Shown: one piece after another, positions 25,401 to 39,000 of the stretch
How positions within the stretch are numbered: the stretch's first letter is position 1
How the letters are laid out: each line of letters starts with the position of its first letter
Source of the DNA: Liriodendron chinense
Taxonomy: Eukaryota; Streptophyta; Magnoliopsida; Magnoliales; Magnoliaceae
DNA: 64,000 nucleotides
Assembly (NCBI GenBank): GCA_003013855.2
Contig: ML058405.1
Location: 1,981,976 to 2,045,975, forward strand
Direction of reading: 5' to 3'
Position numbers and translations under genes: made by a program
Notes under the pieces: model-generated
Told to the model about the DNA's origin: nothing
Databases searched by the model: none
What the model saw: the letters and a program-made list of their open reading frames with translations, nothing else

Positions 25401-27014
25401 TGGCAACCTCCACCACTGCTTTGAGCGATCTGGAAGCGTTACAAAAGCGTCTTCTATTTCTCTTGCGCCAAATCGCCCACCACATTGCTGGTAAATGGAG
25501 GTGCCAAGTGTAACACCCCAAGATTTCGGCTCCCGTGTACATCACGACGGCCGAATTCCCAAGGTTATTTGGAATGTGTGAGGGTTATACCCCTTACATA
25601 ATTTTCACACAAACATGCACATTTCATACTATTTGGAAAATCAAGAGCAAGACGGTGAAACCAAACTTATATATTATTTCATTAACTAAACTAAATCATC
25701 AAACCATGTAACCATCATTCATTTAAACATCATGTTCATAACTACGTCCTCCCATTGGGACTTATTACAATTTCAAATATTAAATAAATGCTAGAACTAT
25801 GAATGATTATGCGGTCTCGTCTTCCACCATCTGCTCCCACGAGCCATCATAATCGTCTCCTTGAGGCTCGGGCTCCTGAGGATCGTTACCTACATGTTCT
25901 AAATTATTTCCACAAAACACCGTCAAAAGCGGCATAGTGAAGAACTACTTTAAGGTTAGAAATAATAATTGCATAAAAATCATAACAAAACATCCATTAC
26001 TCTTTCTTAATGCAATGCATGATAATGCATGACCCAGCGTAGGAATCCTTAGACATGCCGCCAGGGGTTTTGGGACACGCAAGCCCATAATTTTGCCCGA
26101 CCACGTGAGAAACGGGACACTCATAGCCCAAATCCACACGTGACAGTGTATGGGAGAAGTAGGACGCTCTAGCCTATTCTCAAATCCATACACCCACATG
26201 GAGCCACGTGCATGCATGAGTTAGCCATTCTTTATTATTATTTCCAATTTACACCAAGCCACTTATCGTCTAACCAACCTTTGGTACCACCACATCCTTC
26301 CTTATGGTTCATCACTCATCAAAATAGTCGTAACCGACGCATCACATCCCATGATGGCGGCCCGTACTATTAAGCTTCATAACAACCATACTCAACTATC
26401 GTCTTATGGAGATCCTTAACAACTTTAGGAATAATAATAATAATAGTAAATATAATAATAATAGTAGTAATAAATGGATTTAACAACCACTTAATCGGGC
26501 GATCTTGATACCACCACCACAGATCAGGGTGGCCACTTAACCGGACAAGCTAAAAGCATCGTCTCAGGTTAGGGCAACTTCTTAACCGGGTGTTCCGATA
26601 TTCATCACCACAGATCAGGGTCCATCCATATATATATAAAAGGAATATATATAGCAATATAAGAATCTCCGTTAGACAATCACAACCATTCTTTATACAG
26701 TATAGAAAGAAAGGTGGTCCCTTTAAAGCTGGTTACACAAATCTCATATGTGCAACAAACATAATTCTATTCCTTACTAGTTCTCTAAGTCCAATGAATA
26801 TCCTCATCACCATGAGATTGAAAAAAAAGTATCTAAAAGCATTCATATATAGCTAATTAAGGAGAGAATAAATAAACACATGTAAACAAAAACACATAAG
26901 AATTATGAACCTACAAAACATGAAATTATTAATCCAATCTTAAAGGAGTTCTCACCTTATGATCTTCGACATATTAGAGATACAAGATGATGAAATAATG
27001 GCAAGATGGTACTC

Positions 27015-27050
<36 letters not shown>

Positions 27051-30000
27051 TTCTCTTTCTCTTTCTCTCTCCCTCTCTCAAATTCGTGGGTGGGAGTCAC
27101 CTTTGGCTAAGAGGGGCCCTATATATAGAGGTAGGGTTGGAATTAGGGTTTGGAGGTGCGTAGTAGAAATATGGAGAGGGATGTGCACGCGGGGTCTTGT
27201 GTAACAACCTCTCGAGGTAGGTTTCTCAAATCTTAATATTTTGATGATTTTTGATCGATTTCAATCCGTTAATCTTATCAAGCTCGAAAAGTAGAGTTAG
27301 AATATGTAAATTTCTTGATGATCCGCATTCTAGATTGGCCGATCCTTAAAAATGGCCTAACGGGTGATCTCAATTAACGGTCTACGCTTGATGATCAGGG
27401 CCCAAATTTTGAAAAAGTATGTAGTCATTTTAGGCAAACAATTGTACAAAGTTTAGTGGTTGATTGATGGTGAGAAATGCCTAGATCTGAAATTCCAACT
27501 TTTGGCGGAAAAGGAAGGGGCTGGCTTTGTGGTTTAACGGTGTAGGATTGTAGATCGAGGTCCAAATTTTGGGTAAACTCGTAGTCATATGAGTATAATG
27601 GGTGGTCCAAATTTGAAAAGCGATTGATGGTGAGAAGTGGGTAAATTGAAAGGTTCAAATTTGAGAAGAGTTGGTAACTCGTTAATTTCTAGAACGGGAT
27701 AATTTCGCACATAAGAGAGAGGCTTATCAATGTGGGGCAATCAAATCACACTATTGGTCCATGATAAAGATGATCCAAGTCACTCATATGAAGAAAAATA
27801 TTCGACTACGACTAACCATCTACTTTCCTCACTCGATGGACATGAAAATCAAGGGTTAAGGCCTGATTTGACAATTGGACCACTTCTACTATGATTTAAG
27901 GGCTGAAATTTGATGTGTATGGTTAATATGTGTCCAAAAGCTCAAATCCAGGATTTTGCGTTTTAATGATCGCTAGAAACATGCGTACTTAAAAATGGTC
28001 AGTTAACTTAAGTTTAACTAATGGCATTTTTGTAATTTTTGCAAATATTCGAGTTTAACGAAATCTAACTCTTCTACATTGTTAATGAGGTCATTCTAAG
28101 CAACTTTAATAAAGGGTACTCCATATGATCTCCTACGGATGTCCTGTTATTTGAATTTTAATATCAATGGCCAGTATTTAATATAAAAAAAAAATAGAAA
28201 TAAATTTCAGAAAATTTTAAAATAATTACGGTAAATTCGGGGCGTTACAACTCCCCCCACCTTAAAACTAAACTTCGTCCTCGAAGTTACCTGAATGTAC
28301 GGCGAAAAGGTATGGATAAGCTTTCTTCATTTCTCCTTCGGTCTCCCAGGTTGCTTCCTCTTCTCCGTGAAACGACCATACAACTTTTACTAGTGGAATG
28401 ACTTTCCTTCGCAGTACGTGCTCTTTTCGGTCCACGATACGCAGTGGTTCTTCGATGTATGAGCCGTCACTACGTACTTCGATCTTTTCCCATTCGATCA
28501 CGTGAGCGTCGTCTCTATTGTACTTCCTCAACATCGATACATGAAAAACGTTATGGACGTTTGCTAGCTGCGGGGGCAAGGCCAGGCGATAGGCTACTTC
28601 ACCAACTCGTTGGAGAATCTGGAATGGCTCGATGAAACGCGGAGCTAGCTTTCCCTTCTGTCCGAACCTCAGCATTCCTTTCATAGGCGATATCTTTAAA
28701 AATACATGATCCCCTTCTTGGAACTCCAGATTCCGCCGTCGGTTATCTGCATAACTCTTTTGCCTGCTTTGAGCTACTTTTAGGCGCTTCCGAATGATGT
28801 CAATCTTTTCTGAGGTAATTTGAACAATTTCCGGCCCAATCAAGCTTCGATCTCCTATTTCAGCCCAACATTGAGGCGTGCGACAAGGGCGAACATACAG
28901 TGCTTCAAATGGTGCCATACCTATACTTGCTTGAAAGCTATTGTTATAAGCAAACTCTGCCAGAGGTAGGTAATCTTCCCAACTTCCCTTAAAGTCCAAC
29001 ACACATGCTCGCAACATATCTTCTAGAATTTGGTTCACACGTTCCGTCTGACTATCCGTCTGTGGGTGGTAAGCTGTACTATACTTGAGCGACGTTCCCA
29101 TAGCTTGTTGCATCTTTGACCATAATGATGACGTATAGCGTGAATCTCTATCTGATATAATTGATACCGGTACCCCATGTAAACGTACAACTTCTTTCAC
29201 ATACAACTCCGCCAATTCTGATACCTTCGCCGACACTCGGGTCGCGACAAAGTGAGCTGATTTGGTGAGGTGATCTACTATCACCCAAATGGCGTCATGA
29301 TTCTTTCTCGACTTGGGTAAACCCGTGATGAAGTCCATAGTAATGTGCTCCCACTTCCACGTAGGGATCTCCGGTTGTTTCAACAATCCTCCTGGCTTTT
29401 TGTGCTCGGCTTTTACCTGTTGACACGTGAGGCACTTAGATATGTATTCTGCGATCTCTCGCTTCATGTTGTTCCACCAGTATTGCCTCTTCATGTCCTG
29501 ATACATCTTCGTGCTCCCCGGGTGAATCGTTAACTTCGAGCGATGTGCTTCGTCCATCACTTCCTTCTTCAAACTTAGTTTATTTGGCACACATAGACGG
29601 TCGCGAAAACGTATGCCTCCATCTGATCCAATTCGCCAATCTACATTTCTTTCATCGGCCATAAATTTTGTCATTATTTCCTGCAATTGAAGATCTAATT
29701 GAAAATCGACCCGAACTATGCGCACACCACACCATTGTATCTGCTCCCCCAAGAGGAACGACGTGTTTCAAGCAGTTCAAGAGAGAAACTTTTCCACCTC
29801 AGCATTTGACAGGTTCTTCCTACAAGGTGGGGCCTAACAAATTGAAGAGCCACTAACTAAAAAACAATCCGATACCCACAGACCGGACAAAGGGGTCAAC
29901 TGTGCCAAAGAGGGGAATTCAAGGCGCAAAGGAGGGAAACCGCACCAAGAATCCTCCCAAAAGTTGATCCTGGAGCCATTCCCCAAAGAGAAGGATAATC

Positions 30001-33000
30001 CGCGAGAGAAGACCGTGCGGAGCGCTGAAATTGATCTTCATATGTGTGAAGCCCTATACTTAGAAGATTTCTTTATTGACCATCCCCCCTCTTCAAGGCC
30101 ATACTTGCTATAACCTCTCACCAAAAGCATCCTCCCTCAGTCCAAACCGCCATAGCCACTTGCCAAGAAGTGCCTCATTCATGCTACGGGGATCTCGCAA
30201 TCCCGCACCACCTTGGGTCAACCTCCTCCCATTTCAAAAGGTGGAATTTGTTACCTTCTCGGATCCCCTCCATAAAAAATACCTCCTTAGCTTGTCAAAC
30301 CTCTCTCGCACCGAAGGGGGGCACTTGAAGAGAGACATGAATTAGAGAGGTATGTAGGAGAAGGCGACTTTAATGGGAGTTAAGTGGCTACCTAGGGAGA
30401 GATAGCGGCTCTTCCGAGTGGATAGTTTCCATTCATTCCTCTCAATAACCTTGTCCTAAAGGTGTTTAGCAGGTTTCCCTATGTGGAGAGAAAGGCCCAG
30501 GTAGGATGAAGGGAGGGGGCCAGCTTTACCATTGAAAGACGAAGCAAACTTAGAGACTTCATCTCTGGACATGTGGATACCCAACATCTCACTTTTCCCC
30601 ACATTAATTTTCAGGTCCGAAACTGCCTTAAAACATGATAACTTTTAGAAGGTTGTCAACTTGAGCTGGATCTGCCTCGCATGGTCTGCCACCGTCGGAT
30701 CGGCATAGACCTCCTTGCTAGACGGCAAATCCTTCCTCTAGACCCATTTCTTCTAGTTCAACCCTGCATCACCTCCCCTTTCTTCGCTGTAGGAGCTAGA
30801 TAAGCCTCATTCCCTACAATTGCCTCCTTATAAGATCTAGCTTTCTTAGCCATCTTGATACCTCCCTAGAGCTACCCTCTGACTCTTTCGCCCCATCTAG
30901 ATTCCCTTCCCCCCTAGCTGAATTCCCTAGCACTGCCTTCCTTGACTTCCTAACACCCTTGACTCCCCTTCCTTCAATTTCACCTCCTTGTTGACCACAT
31001 TTGGCTCGATCTTTGCTTGTTGAACGAGCATCTCCCTCCCTCCAAACATCTTCCCATCTAGAATTTCTATTGCCCTCTCCAACTCCTCAGCGCACATGCG
31101 CATGAAAGCAAAATCACGTGGGGCTGCAGGCCCCCAAGCTCGAGGGATAACCACCTCCATTACATCACCTGTCCTCCCAAATGCCCTAGAGAAGTTTATC
31201 AACAACCATCCTTCTGGGTGTCCCTTCACAAATAAAGTCGGGAATTCCTCTAGGGCATTCTCAGCCTCCCTCCTTCCTCCTTTCTTGCCAACCGGTACGC
31301 ATTAAACCCTAGCCTCCTCTTCAAGCTGCTTCTCCCCTAAGGTATTAAACCCACTCCCTACAATCCCCTTTCGTTTATCTAACATTGGACAATGATTCTC
31401 ACCCTCCTCCTTGCCACCTCTATCCGATTCCTTCCTTCTAGTAGGGATATGAACTCCACCTCTCGCCGCAAATCTCCTTCGACCGTTAGCGCAACATCGC
31501 CCGATTGACTTGCTTCCTAATTCCACTCCCTTGACACGCGACGAGTAGTAGGATTCCCGTGATACTCGTGAAGCTTGTGAACTTTTCGCTCCAACCTCGT
31601 GAACTTCTTAGCCTCACCAATGTTACCTAGATTGTCAACTCCTCTACGTTTTCTTATTACGATTCATGCGATCCAAAAAATCTTTGTGCTATTGTAGTCA
31701 GTTTTGAAGTGGATTCCGGCCGAAAGTCAACATCTTCAAAAGTGAGATTCTAGGGGTGAGCATTTCTAAGGGAGAGGTAAAGGAATTTACGAGTCTATTC
31801 GGATGTCAAGAAACATCTTTTCCAACAACTTATTTGGGTCTACCATTATGCATAGGGAAACCGGTGAAGCATATGTGGGACAAAGTTATCGAGCGTTGTG
31901 ATAGAAAGATGTCCAGGTGGAAGTCAATATTTATCATTGGGTGCAAGATTGGTGGTAATCAAAGCGTCTCTTTCTAACCTTCCGGTCTACTTTATGTCTC
32001 TCTATAGATGCCCAAAATCTATTTTTGATGAATTGGAAAAACGAAGGAGGACTTTTTTTGCGGAAAGGGTCAGGAGAGCATCACAAGTTCCATCTCTTGA
32101 AATGGGAGGAAGTGTGTAAACCAATAGACAGGGGGGGGGGGGGATGGGGGGGGAGCGAGGCTCAGGAAGCTTCAGGAGATGAATCCAGCATTGCTAGGAA
32201 AATGGGTTTGGAAGTTTGGGGAGGAGAGGGAAGCTAAGTGGAGGGAGGTCCTAGTAAGAAAGTATGGGGTGGAGGAAGGGGGGTGGTGGACTAAGGCATC
32301 CTCTTTGTATAGATCCTATTATTTGTGGAAATCAGTGGCGTCCTAGAAAGAAAGAGTTTGGGAGGGTATAGGTTTCACGTTGGGGAATGGTAATAGAATA
32401 ATTTTTTGGGAGGATAGATGGATTGGAGGTGTTAAGTTAAAGGATAGGTTTTCATCTTTAGGAAGGGAGCGATTTTTTTACTCTCAGGGGTGAGGAAGTA
32501 ATTTGGGCCCCTACCTTTAGAAGAAATCTTGGTGACGAGGAGATTGAAGAATTGGTTCTTTGTCTTCAACTTTTAGGAAATGTTTCCCCAGTGTTGTTAG
32601 ACTCTAATTCCATAAAGTGGTTAAAAGACAAATCCGGTTCTTTCTCAGTCAGATCTCTCAATCGGTTTTTTATTGAAAACGAGGTAAGCGAAGGGGTTCA
32701 TGCAATGATCTCTCTTTGGAGTTATGGAGCTCCTCCGAAGGTAGCGGCTTTTGGTTGGCTAGTTGGAAGGAAGAAAGTTCTAACTATCGACAATCTATGC
32801 AAAAGGAAGATGGTCCTCCCAAACATATGTTTGATGTGCTTCAAAGATGCGGAATTTGTGGATCATTTGTTCATTCATTGCTCTTTTGCTAGGGAGGTGT
32901 GGAGTCTTTTGTTGCAGCTTGTCGGGGTCCTAAGGGTCTTCCCCAAAGTGGCAGGCGACTTTCTGCTTTCTTGGCATGGTGGGGGGTGTGGGAAAGCGGG

Positions 33001-36000
33001 GAAAAGGATTTGAAGATTAAGCGTGCTAGCGATTTTTTGGGCTCTATGGAGGGAAAGAAATGAGCGTTGCTTTAGGGATAAAAAGAGTAGACCTTTAGAT
33101 GTTTTTAAAAGGGCAACACTCTATGTAAAGGAGTGGGTGGGAGTGTAATTTGCATTTTCGGCTGATTCTTTTGGCCGTTCTCTTTTGTATATTTGTTTTC
33201 TTGTTCTTTTTGGCTTCGGCCTGTGAAATGAATATCATCATAGTTTCAAAAAAAAAAAAAAAAAAATTATGGGTCATTTGTGATCGAGAAAGCTTCTTTG
33301 TGTTAACTTTTACCAATCTGATGTTGTGATTTTCTGCCTCAAGGTGTGCCATAATGGTTGTTATAGGGTCATTATGGGTGTTATGTAACGGTAAAAGTGG
33401 CTACTGTGCGTTACAGGGTCTTAACAGCTGTTAATGGTTCGTTATGGGGCCGATGTAGAGGTTTTTTTGCTCCCAAAAAAAAGATCAAGATTTTTTTTTT
33501 TTTTTGCAAAAAAAAGTGCTCTACTCTTATTGTTGATTAATTCGTAATGCATATTTATATTGAGAGGCATGCAGGATCTCTAGTATAATATTCACAATTT
33601 CATATAAATTACAACATCACTTAGTATATATAACTATATTGCATACACAGTAGTATGTATTGGAGTGACCTACATGAATCTACCCCTGTGGCTGGAGAAT
33701 AAAAAGAATCGATTTTGAATGTTCAATGAAGTGCCCATAGGAAAGTCCATTTATTATACGATTAGTATCATCCCATTGCTATGGTAGTGGGAATATAGTC
33801 TATGCAAGAGTTGACGCATTGAATGGTTTAGATAAATAAACATGTAGTCAGTTTCACGTTGCACTATATACCTGTGTGGTGAAGGTAAATGTTGTGGATG
33901 CTTAGAAAAGGTTTTTATAACAATATTTCAAAAATGATAGGTCATACCTTTGGAAAAATGGAAATGATACAATACATTATGTTTTATTGTAATAGGGTAA
34001 GCCACCAAGCAGCAAGAGGCAAGTGGCATATAAAGTCACTTTCATAATTTTTTCTGATTTGTTACCTTTTCCCTTTTTTGAGATATCTCACGGCATACTG
34101 TGATTGGTGGCTTACCTATTATAGTACAGCATGATATATCGTATCATTCCTTGGTTATATTTGAAAATTTCTTTTCATGTGGTGCGTACTGCATAGTATA
34201 TGTATCTACGCGCACACAAACACAACTGAGAAAAGGCTAAGATGATGGCAGTGATGCATATCTGAAGGTACCTGCGGACATGCATATAAATACCTTCCTA
34301 TTATGATCTATCATGTTGAAGCACTTGGTTAACACTTAACAACTGTTCATGATGGTAGACTTAGTTAACGCTTAACAACTATTCATGAGGGTAGACTTAG
34401 CATTAAGTAGTTTTACATTGTTTCATGGAGATAGAATTTAATTGCAGGACTCGGCAGGTGTACTTCACCTAAGGCAATTGTCTGAGGCCGGTCTCACTCA
34501 CGTGCATCTCCTGCCAACCTTTCAATTTGGTGGTGTTGCTGATGAGAAAGAGCAATGGAAGTACATAGGTAAAAGTGTTTCCTTGTGGTGCCTTTATTTT
34601 GAGTAAATGAAATTCAACAATTTATTTGGTTATTATCTTTTTTTGTTGTGTGGGCATATATCTCTTATCCTACATTCCATGGATCCTCTAATTGATCACA
34701 TATACTTGTATTGAATACATACTTCTTACCTATATGTATACTCATTTCATATTCTTGTCCTTGTGTTACATTGATACGCGCAGTGTTCATAGTATCAGTA
34801 TCGTTACATGTGTTACTGGCTGTGTATATGGAAACATGTATCAATATCGCCGACAGCCGGAAACATGGGGAGAATGGTGGGATTTCTCAATGTAGAATGG
34901 TGGAATTTCTCAATGGAACTTTAAGAGATACTAAAATACACATATTTGCATATTTAGGAATCAAATAATTTCAAGAAAGACACATACATAATAAGTTTTC
35001 CTTTAACGGGGGCCTAAAAGCTTGTAACGCCGACTCAAGGAAACATTGGGGAAACATGAGGAAAATGGTAGAATTTCTAAATGATACATCCACAAATGTT
35101 AAAATACACATATTTACTATTTAGGATTCAAATAATAGCATAAAAGATGCATACACAATAAGTTTCCCTTTAATGTGGGCCTAAAAGCATGTATCGTTGA
35201 CTCGGGAAAACATGGGGAAAATGGTGGATCGATCCATCCATCCATCCATGCATGCACATACATACATACAAACACACATGCATGATCCATCCAACCATCC
35301 ATGCATGCATCCATACATATATATAATTACATATACATATACATACACATGCATGATCCATCCATCCATCCACCCACCCACGATGCATGTGTACATACAC
35401 ATACCCACATACGTGCATATATCCATCCATCCAACCATCCATCCGTCCGTCCATCCATCCAACCAACCAACCATCCATCCATCCATCCATCCATCCATGC
35501 ATACATACATGGATCCTTCCATCCATGATCCAACCATCCATGCATACATGTACACAGTACACATGACATTCTGTCGGGGGGATACCCTACGCTACGTGCG
35601 GAAGCTTGCGGAGCTTATAGAACTATGGTTAAGTCGTAGGGGGGGGGGTGATTAGGACTGTTTTAAAAACCTCTTGCCTAAGTAAACTAATTAGCAATTA
35701 AACTAGTTAAGCAAGGACACTTATCTTCCAAGCATAAGTTGGTCCAATCACAAAGGCTACAAAGATTAAGCAATTAAGCAAACTAGCCTAAGCACATAGA
35801 TTATAATGATGCAACATGTTGAGCTTCTAATCAATGTGCAATTATCTAGACTACAAAAGATATAACTACCCAAACAACTAGTTTAGAAGTGAAACTACAA
35901 GATGTGTGTAAGAATCTACCGATCAATGCATAACATATATTTCATTCCATTATTCATACAAAACAATTAAAGAAATAATGCTAGAATATAAATGGCTCAA

Positions 36001-39000
36001 ATGACAATCTCAAACACAAGCATGTATAGTGGTTTGGTTTCCCTACTCCACTCCAGTTCCCGTACTCATCCCTTGAGCACACCGGATTTCACTAGGGAGT
36101 TTAAATCAGGTTCCTCCCAACCTAGGTGTTTTAAATCGGTTCCACCCTATCGGGGAGTTTAACAAGGTTCCTCCCAACCTATGATGGAGATTTTAACAGG
36201 TTATCTCTCAACCTAGATGTTTACGGGTTCCATCCAACCCAGTAGTTTGACAAGGTTCCTCCCAACCTTTCGATCTTATTCAAGAACCTAGCGTACACTC
36301 CCGTTGGAGGCTCCCCTTGGAGACTTGGTCGAGTTTGAGTCCAAACTCTCACACTCAATCCTCCAGAAGGAAAGAGTGCAACCAGACTCTTATAATGGTA
36401 ACTTGCCAGATTGAGCCCCTTGTTCAGCGTCACTTGAGTTGCTTAATCTCCGCTCTCTCGTGCTTCAATCAGCTACCCGTTGCTCCCCCGATCATGTTGC
36501 CAATGTGTTGCCAATGCCTCAGCTCCAACGATCAATCACCTCACATGTGGTGCTCTTTTGAGATGCCAAAGGTGATAGGAGATGGGTTGAATCTTCTACA
36601 ATAGGTTGTCTGTTGCAAGCCTAGAAGGATTCACCTATATAAATATTTAGAGAGGTTAAGACAAAGGATCTACCTATGGTGTAGATGTCTAAAACATCTA
36701 GAGATTAAGAGAGAGCAAGTTCATCTTCATATGAGCTTTGAATGCTCCATCTTGTGATGAATCACAAGGAAGATGACTTGTGTATGGTAGGATTAGAGCT
36801 TAGTGATGTGGGCGATGTGGGTGGCTCCAAATCCTCTCAAATCTCTCCACTCACCCAAAAATCGGGCTCCATCTTTATATAGATAAAGCTCCAACGAATG
36901 AAAAATGGCAACCAGTGGCTAACTGTCGACCGGTCGCATCGACTGGTCGCACAGGGTCATCGATCGGTCGTAAAGGTGCGACGACTGGTCTAATTTAGCC
37001 AAGGAATGGTGTCTTGCTTGCTGTCCCAACTATGGCCTATGCGACCGGTCTCACCAAGACCGGCGACCGGTTGCACGGACCAGTCGACCGATCTAATTTG
37101 GCCAGGGTTCCAACTATGCTTGCTAACCCTATTTGTCCTTTGGCAACCGGTCGCCTGGTACCTGCGACCAGTTTCTAGATACATGAGTTCTGCTGTTTGT
37201 CTGGTTTGTTTACAGCAGCTCATGCAACGCCTAAGGCCTCTTTTTGGGTGATCTTTTGGGACACTTAAGGCGATTCTAAGATGACACTTAAGGCGATTCT
37301 AAGATGATTAAAAATTTACTTATGGGTTCATGCCATCTAGAATTTTGGTTTTGATTTAGGTTTAAGGGTTTTGGCTTACCAGGGCATTTCTGATTTACCT
37401 GTTTCTTCTTCCTTCATGCAGCTGTCCTCTTGTGTCTTTGGTCTTCATCTTCTTTGGGCTCAACCAACACCTAGACACTAGGACCTATGTAATTGACAAA
37501 TAAGGTGTACTAGTATGCTAAAGAAAAATGCACTAACAAGCCCCCCTGTCAATTATGCATAAAAAACCTAATCTACCAAAACAAAGTACATGAACAAGAT
37601 TGTATGGATATTCTAATGAAATACAAACTCTTGACATGTACGAACTAAGCAAAACTCTTCTTCAGTTGCTCCCCTATAATCTGTTAATCCCAGCAACACA
37701 AAACATAACAAACTGTTTTGGTGGGACTTGATCTTTTTCCCCCTTTTTGTCAACAATTGACAAACCAATCTCTCCCCCTTAATGGTACACCAATTAAGGA
37801 AATGGAGGTAGAGATTAGAATGTCTAAGATGTAACTATAAAAACATGCTAACTAGAAGAGTATAAGGGTGCGTGAATATTGAAACATGGAGCATGCATGG
37901 AACATGATCAATAAGAAAATATACCTAAGCATAGGTGTGTGAGATATGATGTACCATTTCCTTCTGTAGGTTTCCCTTGTATAGTATTGCCTTATACTCC
38001 TTGTATAGCTCTTTAGGATATCTCTTTCCTTGTATAGCTGGATTTACTAGGTTGTATATTTCTATATTCACCCCCATTGGGGTTTGGAATACACAGAAAT
38101 TCATCGAAGACCTCTCCACATTCTTGCTTCTCTGTCTGCACTGTTGTCATGTTATCAGACGGTACTGATCTCGGGCTCTTCTGGTTTTTCATCTCTGGTG
38201 AACAAACTCGTCCAAGATCCGGCATTTCTATCCACGTCCGACTCCTCTGCTGTGATCTGCTCCCTGGTGCGCCGGCCACCCCTGCTACGTTTGACCTTTT
38301 CTCTACCTTTTCCGGTCCACCTGCTGCCTCCAACTTCCTGCTACTTTGGTTCTTTGTTGCACCCGACCCTCCCTGTTGTGTCCGGTTCCTTGTCCAACAC
38401 CACCACAACCACCGTTTGGGCTCCCAGCCGCTGTCCAACATCACCACCACCACCGGCTCCATCGTCCGACCTCCCCGCTGCCCTCTAACATCACCACCAC
38501 CACCGGCTCCACCGTCTAGCCTCCCCATTGCTCTCCAACACCACAACAACCACTGTCCAGGCCCAACCCCTGCCCCGTCAACCTCCCTGCCGTTAAACCC
38601 TTGCCCTATCAACCCCCAACCCTGTCAACACCCTACCCCCTGCCCTGTCCTACCTCCTGCCATTAACCCCTTGCTTACCGACCCCCTTCCCTCCCGCATT
38701 TGCTCAGGAGACCCTGTACAACCCTGGTGCGTCAATCACAGCCGCTGCCTTTATAGTGCGATCTCATCATTCTCTGCCAGAGATCTGTTCCTTGTCGATT
38801 CGCGGCACCAAGATCCGGCCTAAGACGCTGTTGCGCCTCCATTGCTGCCTTCGTTGACGCCTTTTTTTTTTTTCTCAGATTCAGGGTTCCTTGAGGTATG
38901 GATAAAAACTCCTTTAAGGCAGATGCCCCACGGTGTAGCTTTGATGGTTCTAACTACAGCTTGTGGTCTACCCATTTCCAAAATTTGCTCAAAGGTCAAG

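Larger units (their letters stand above)
25509..29745 (-). mobile_element. Ty3-gypsy chromovirus (Tekay-like), 5'-truncated
   Basis: Minus-strand element with a complete 2741-bp 3' LTR (25509-28249), polypurine tract and the integrase-chromodomain end of pol. Everything 5' of the integrase (gag, protease, RT, RNase H and the 5' LTR) is missing. The break at about 29740 abuts LINE sequence. Confidence 0.9.

Noticed and set aside
35170..35655. Several frames of over 120 codons rich in Met/Asp/Gly/Trp or His/Pro
   Set aside because: They come from the CATC/CATA tetranucleotide array.
38013..38612. 199-codon minus-strand Gly/Arg-rich frame
   Set aside because: Antisense of the same C-rich leader.
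38077..38823. 248-codon proline/serine-rich frame
   Set aside because: It begins inside the copia E LTR and covers the CCACC-rich leader before the true gag ATG at 38898. Composition explains it.
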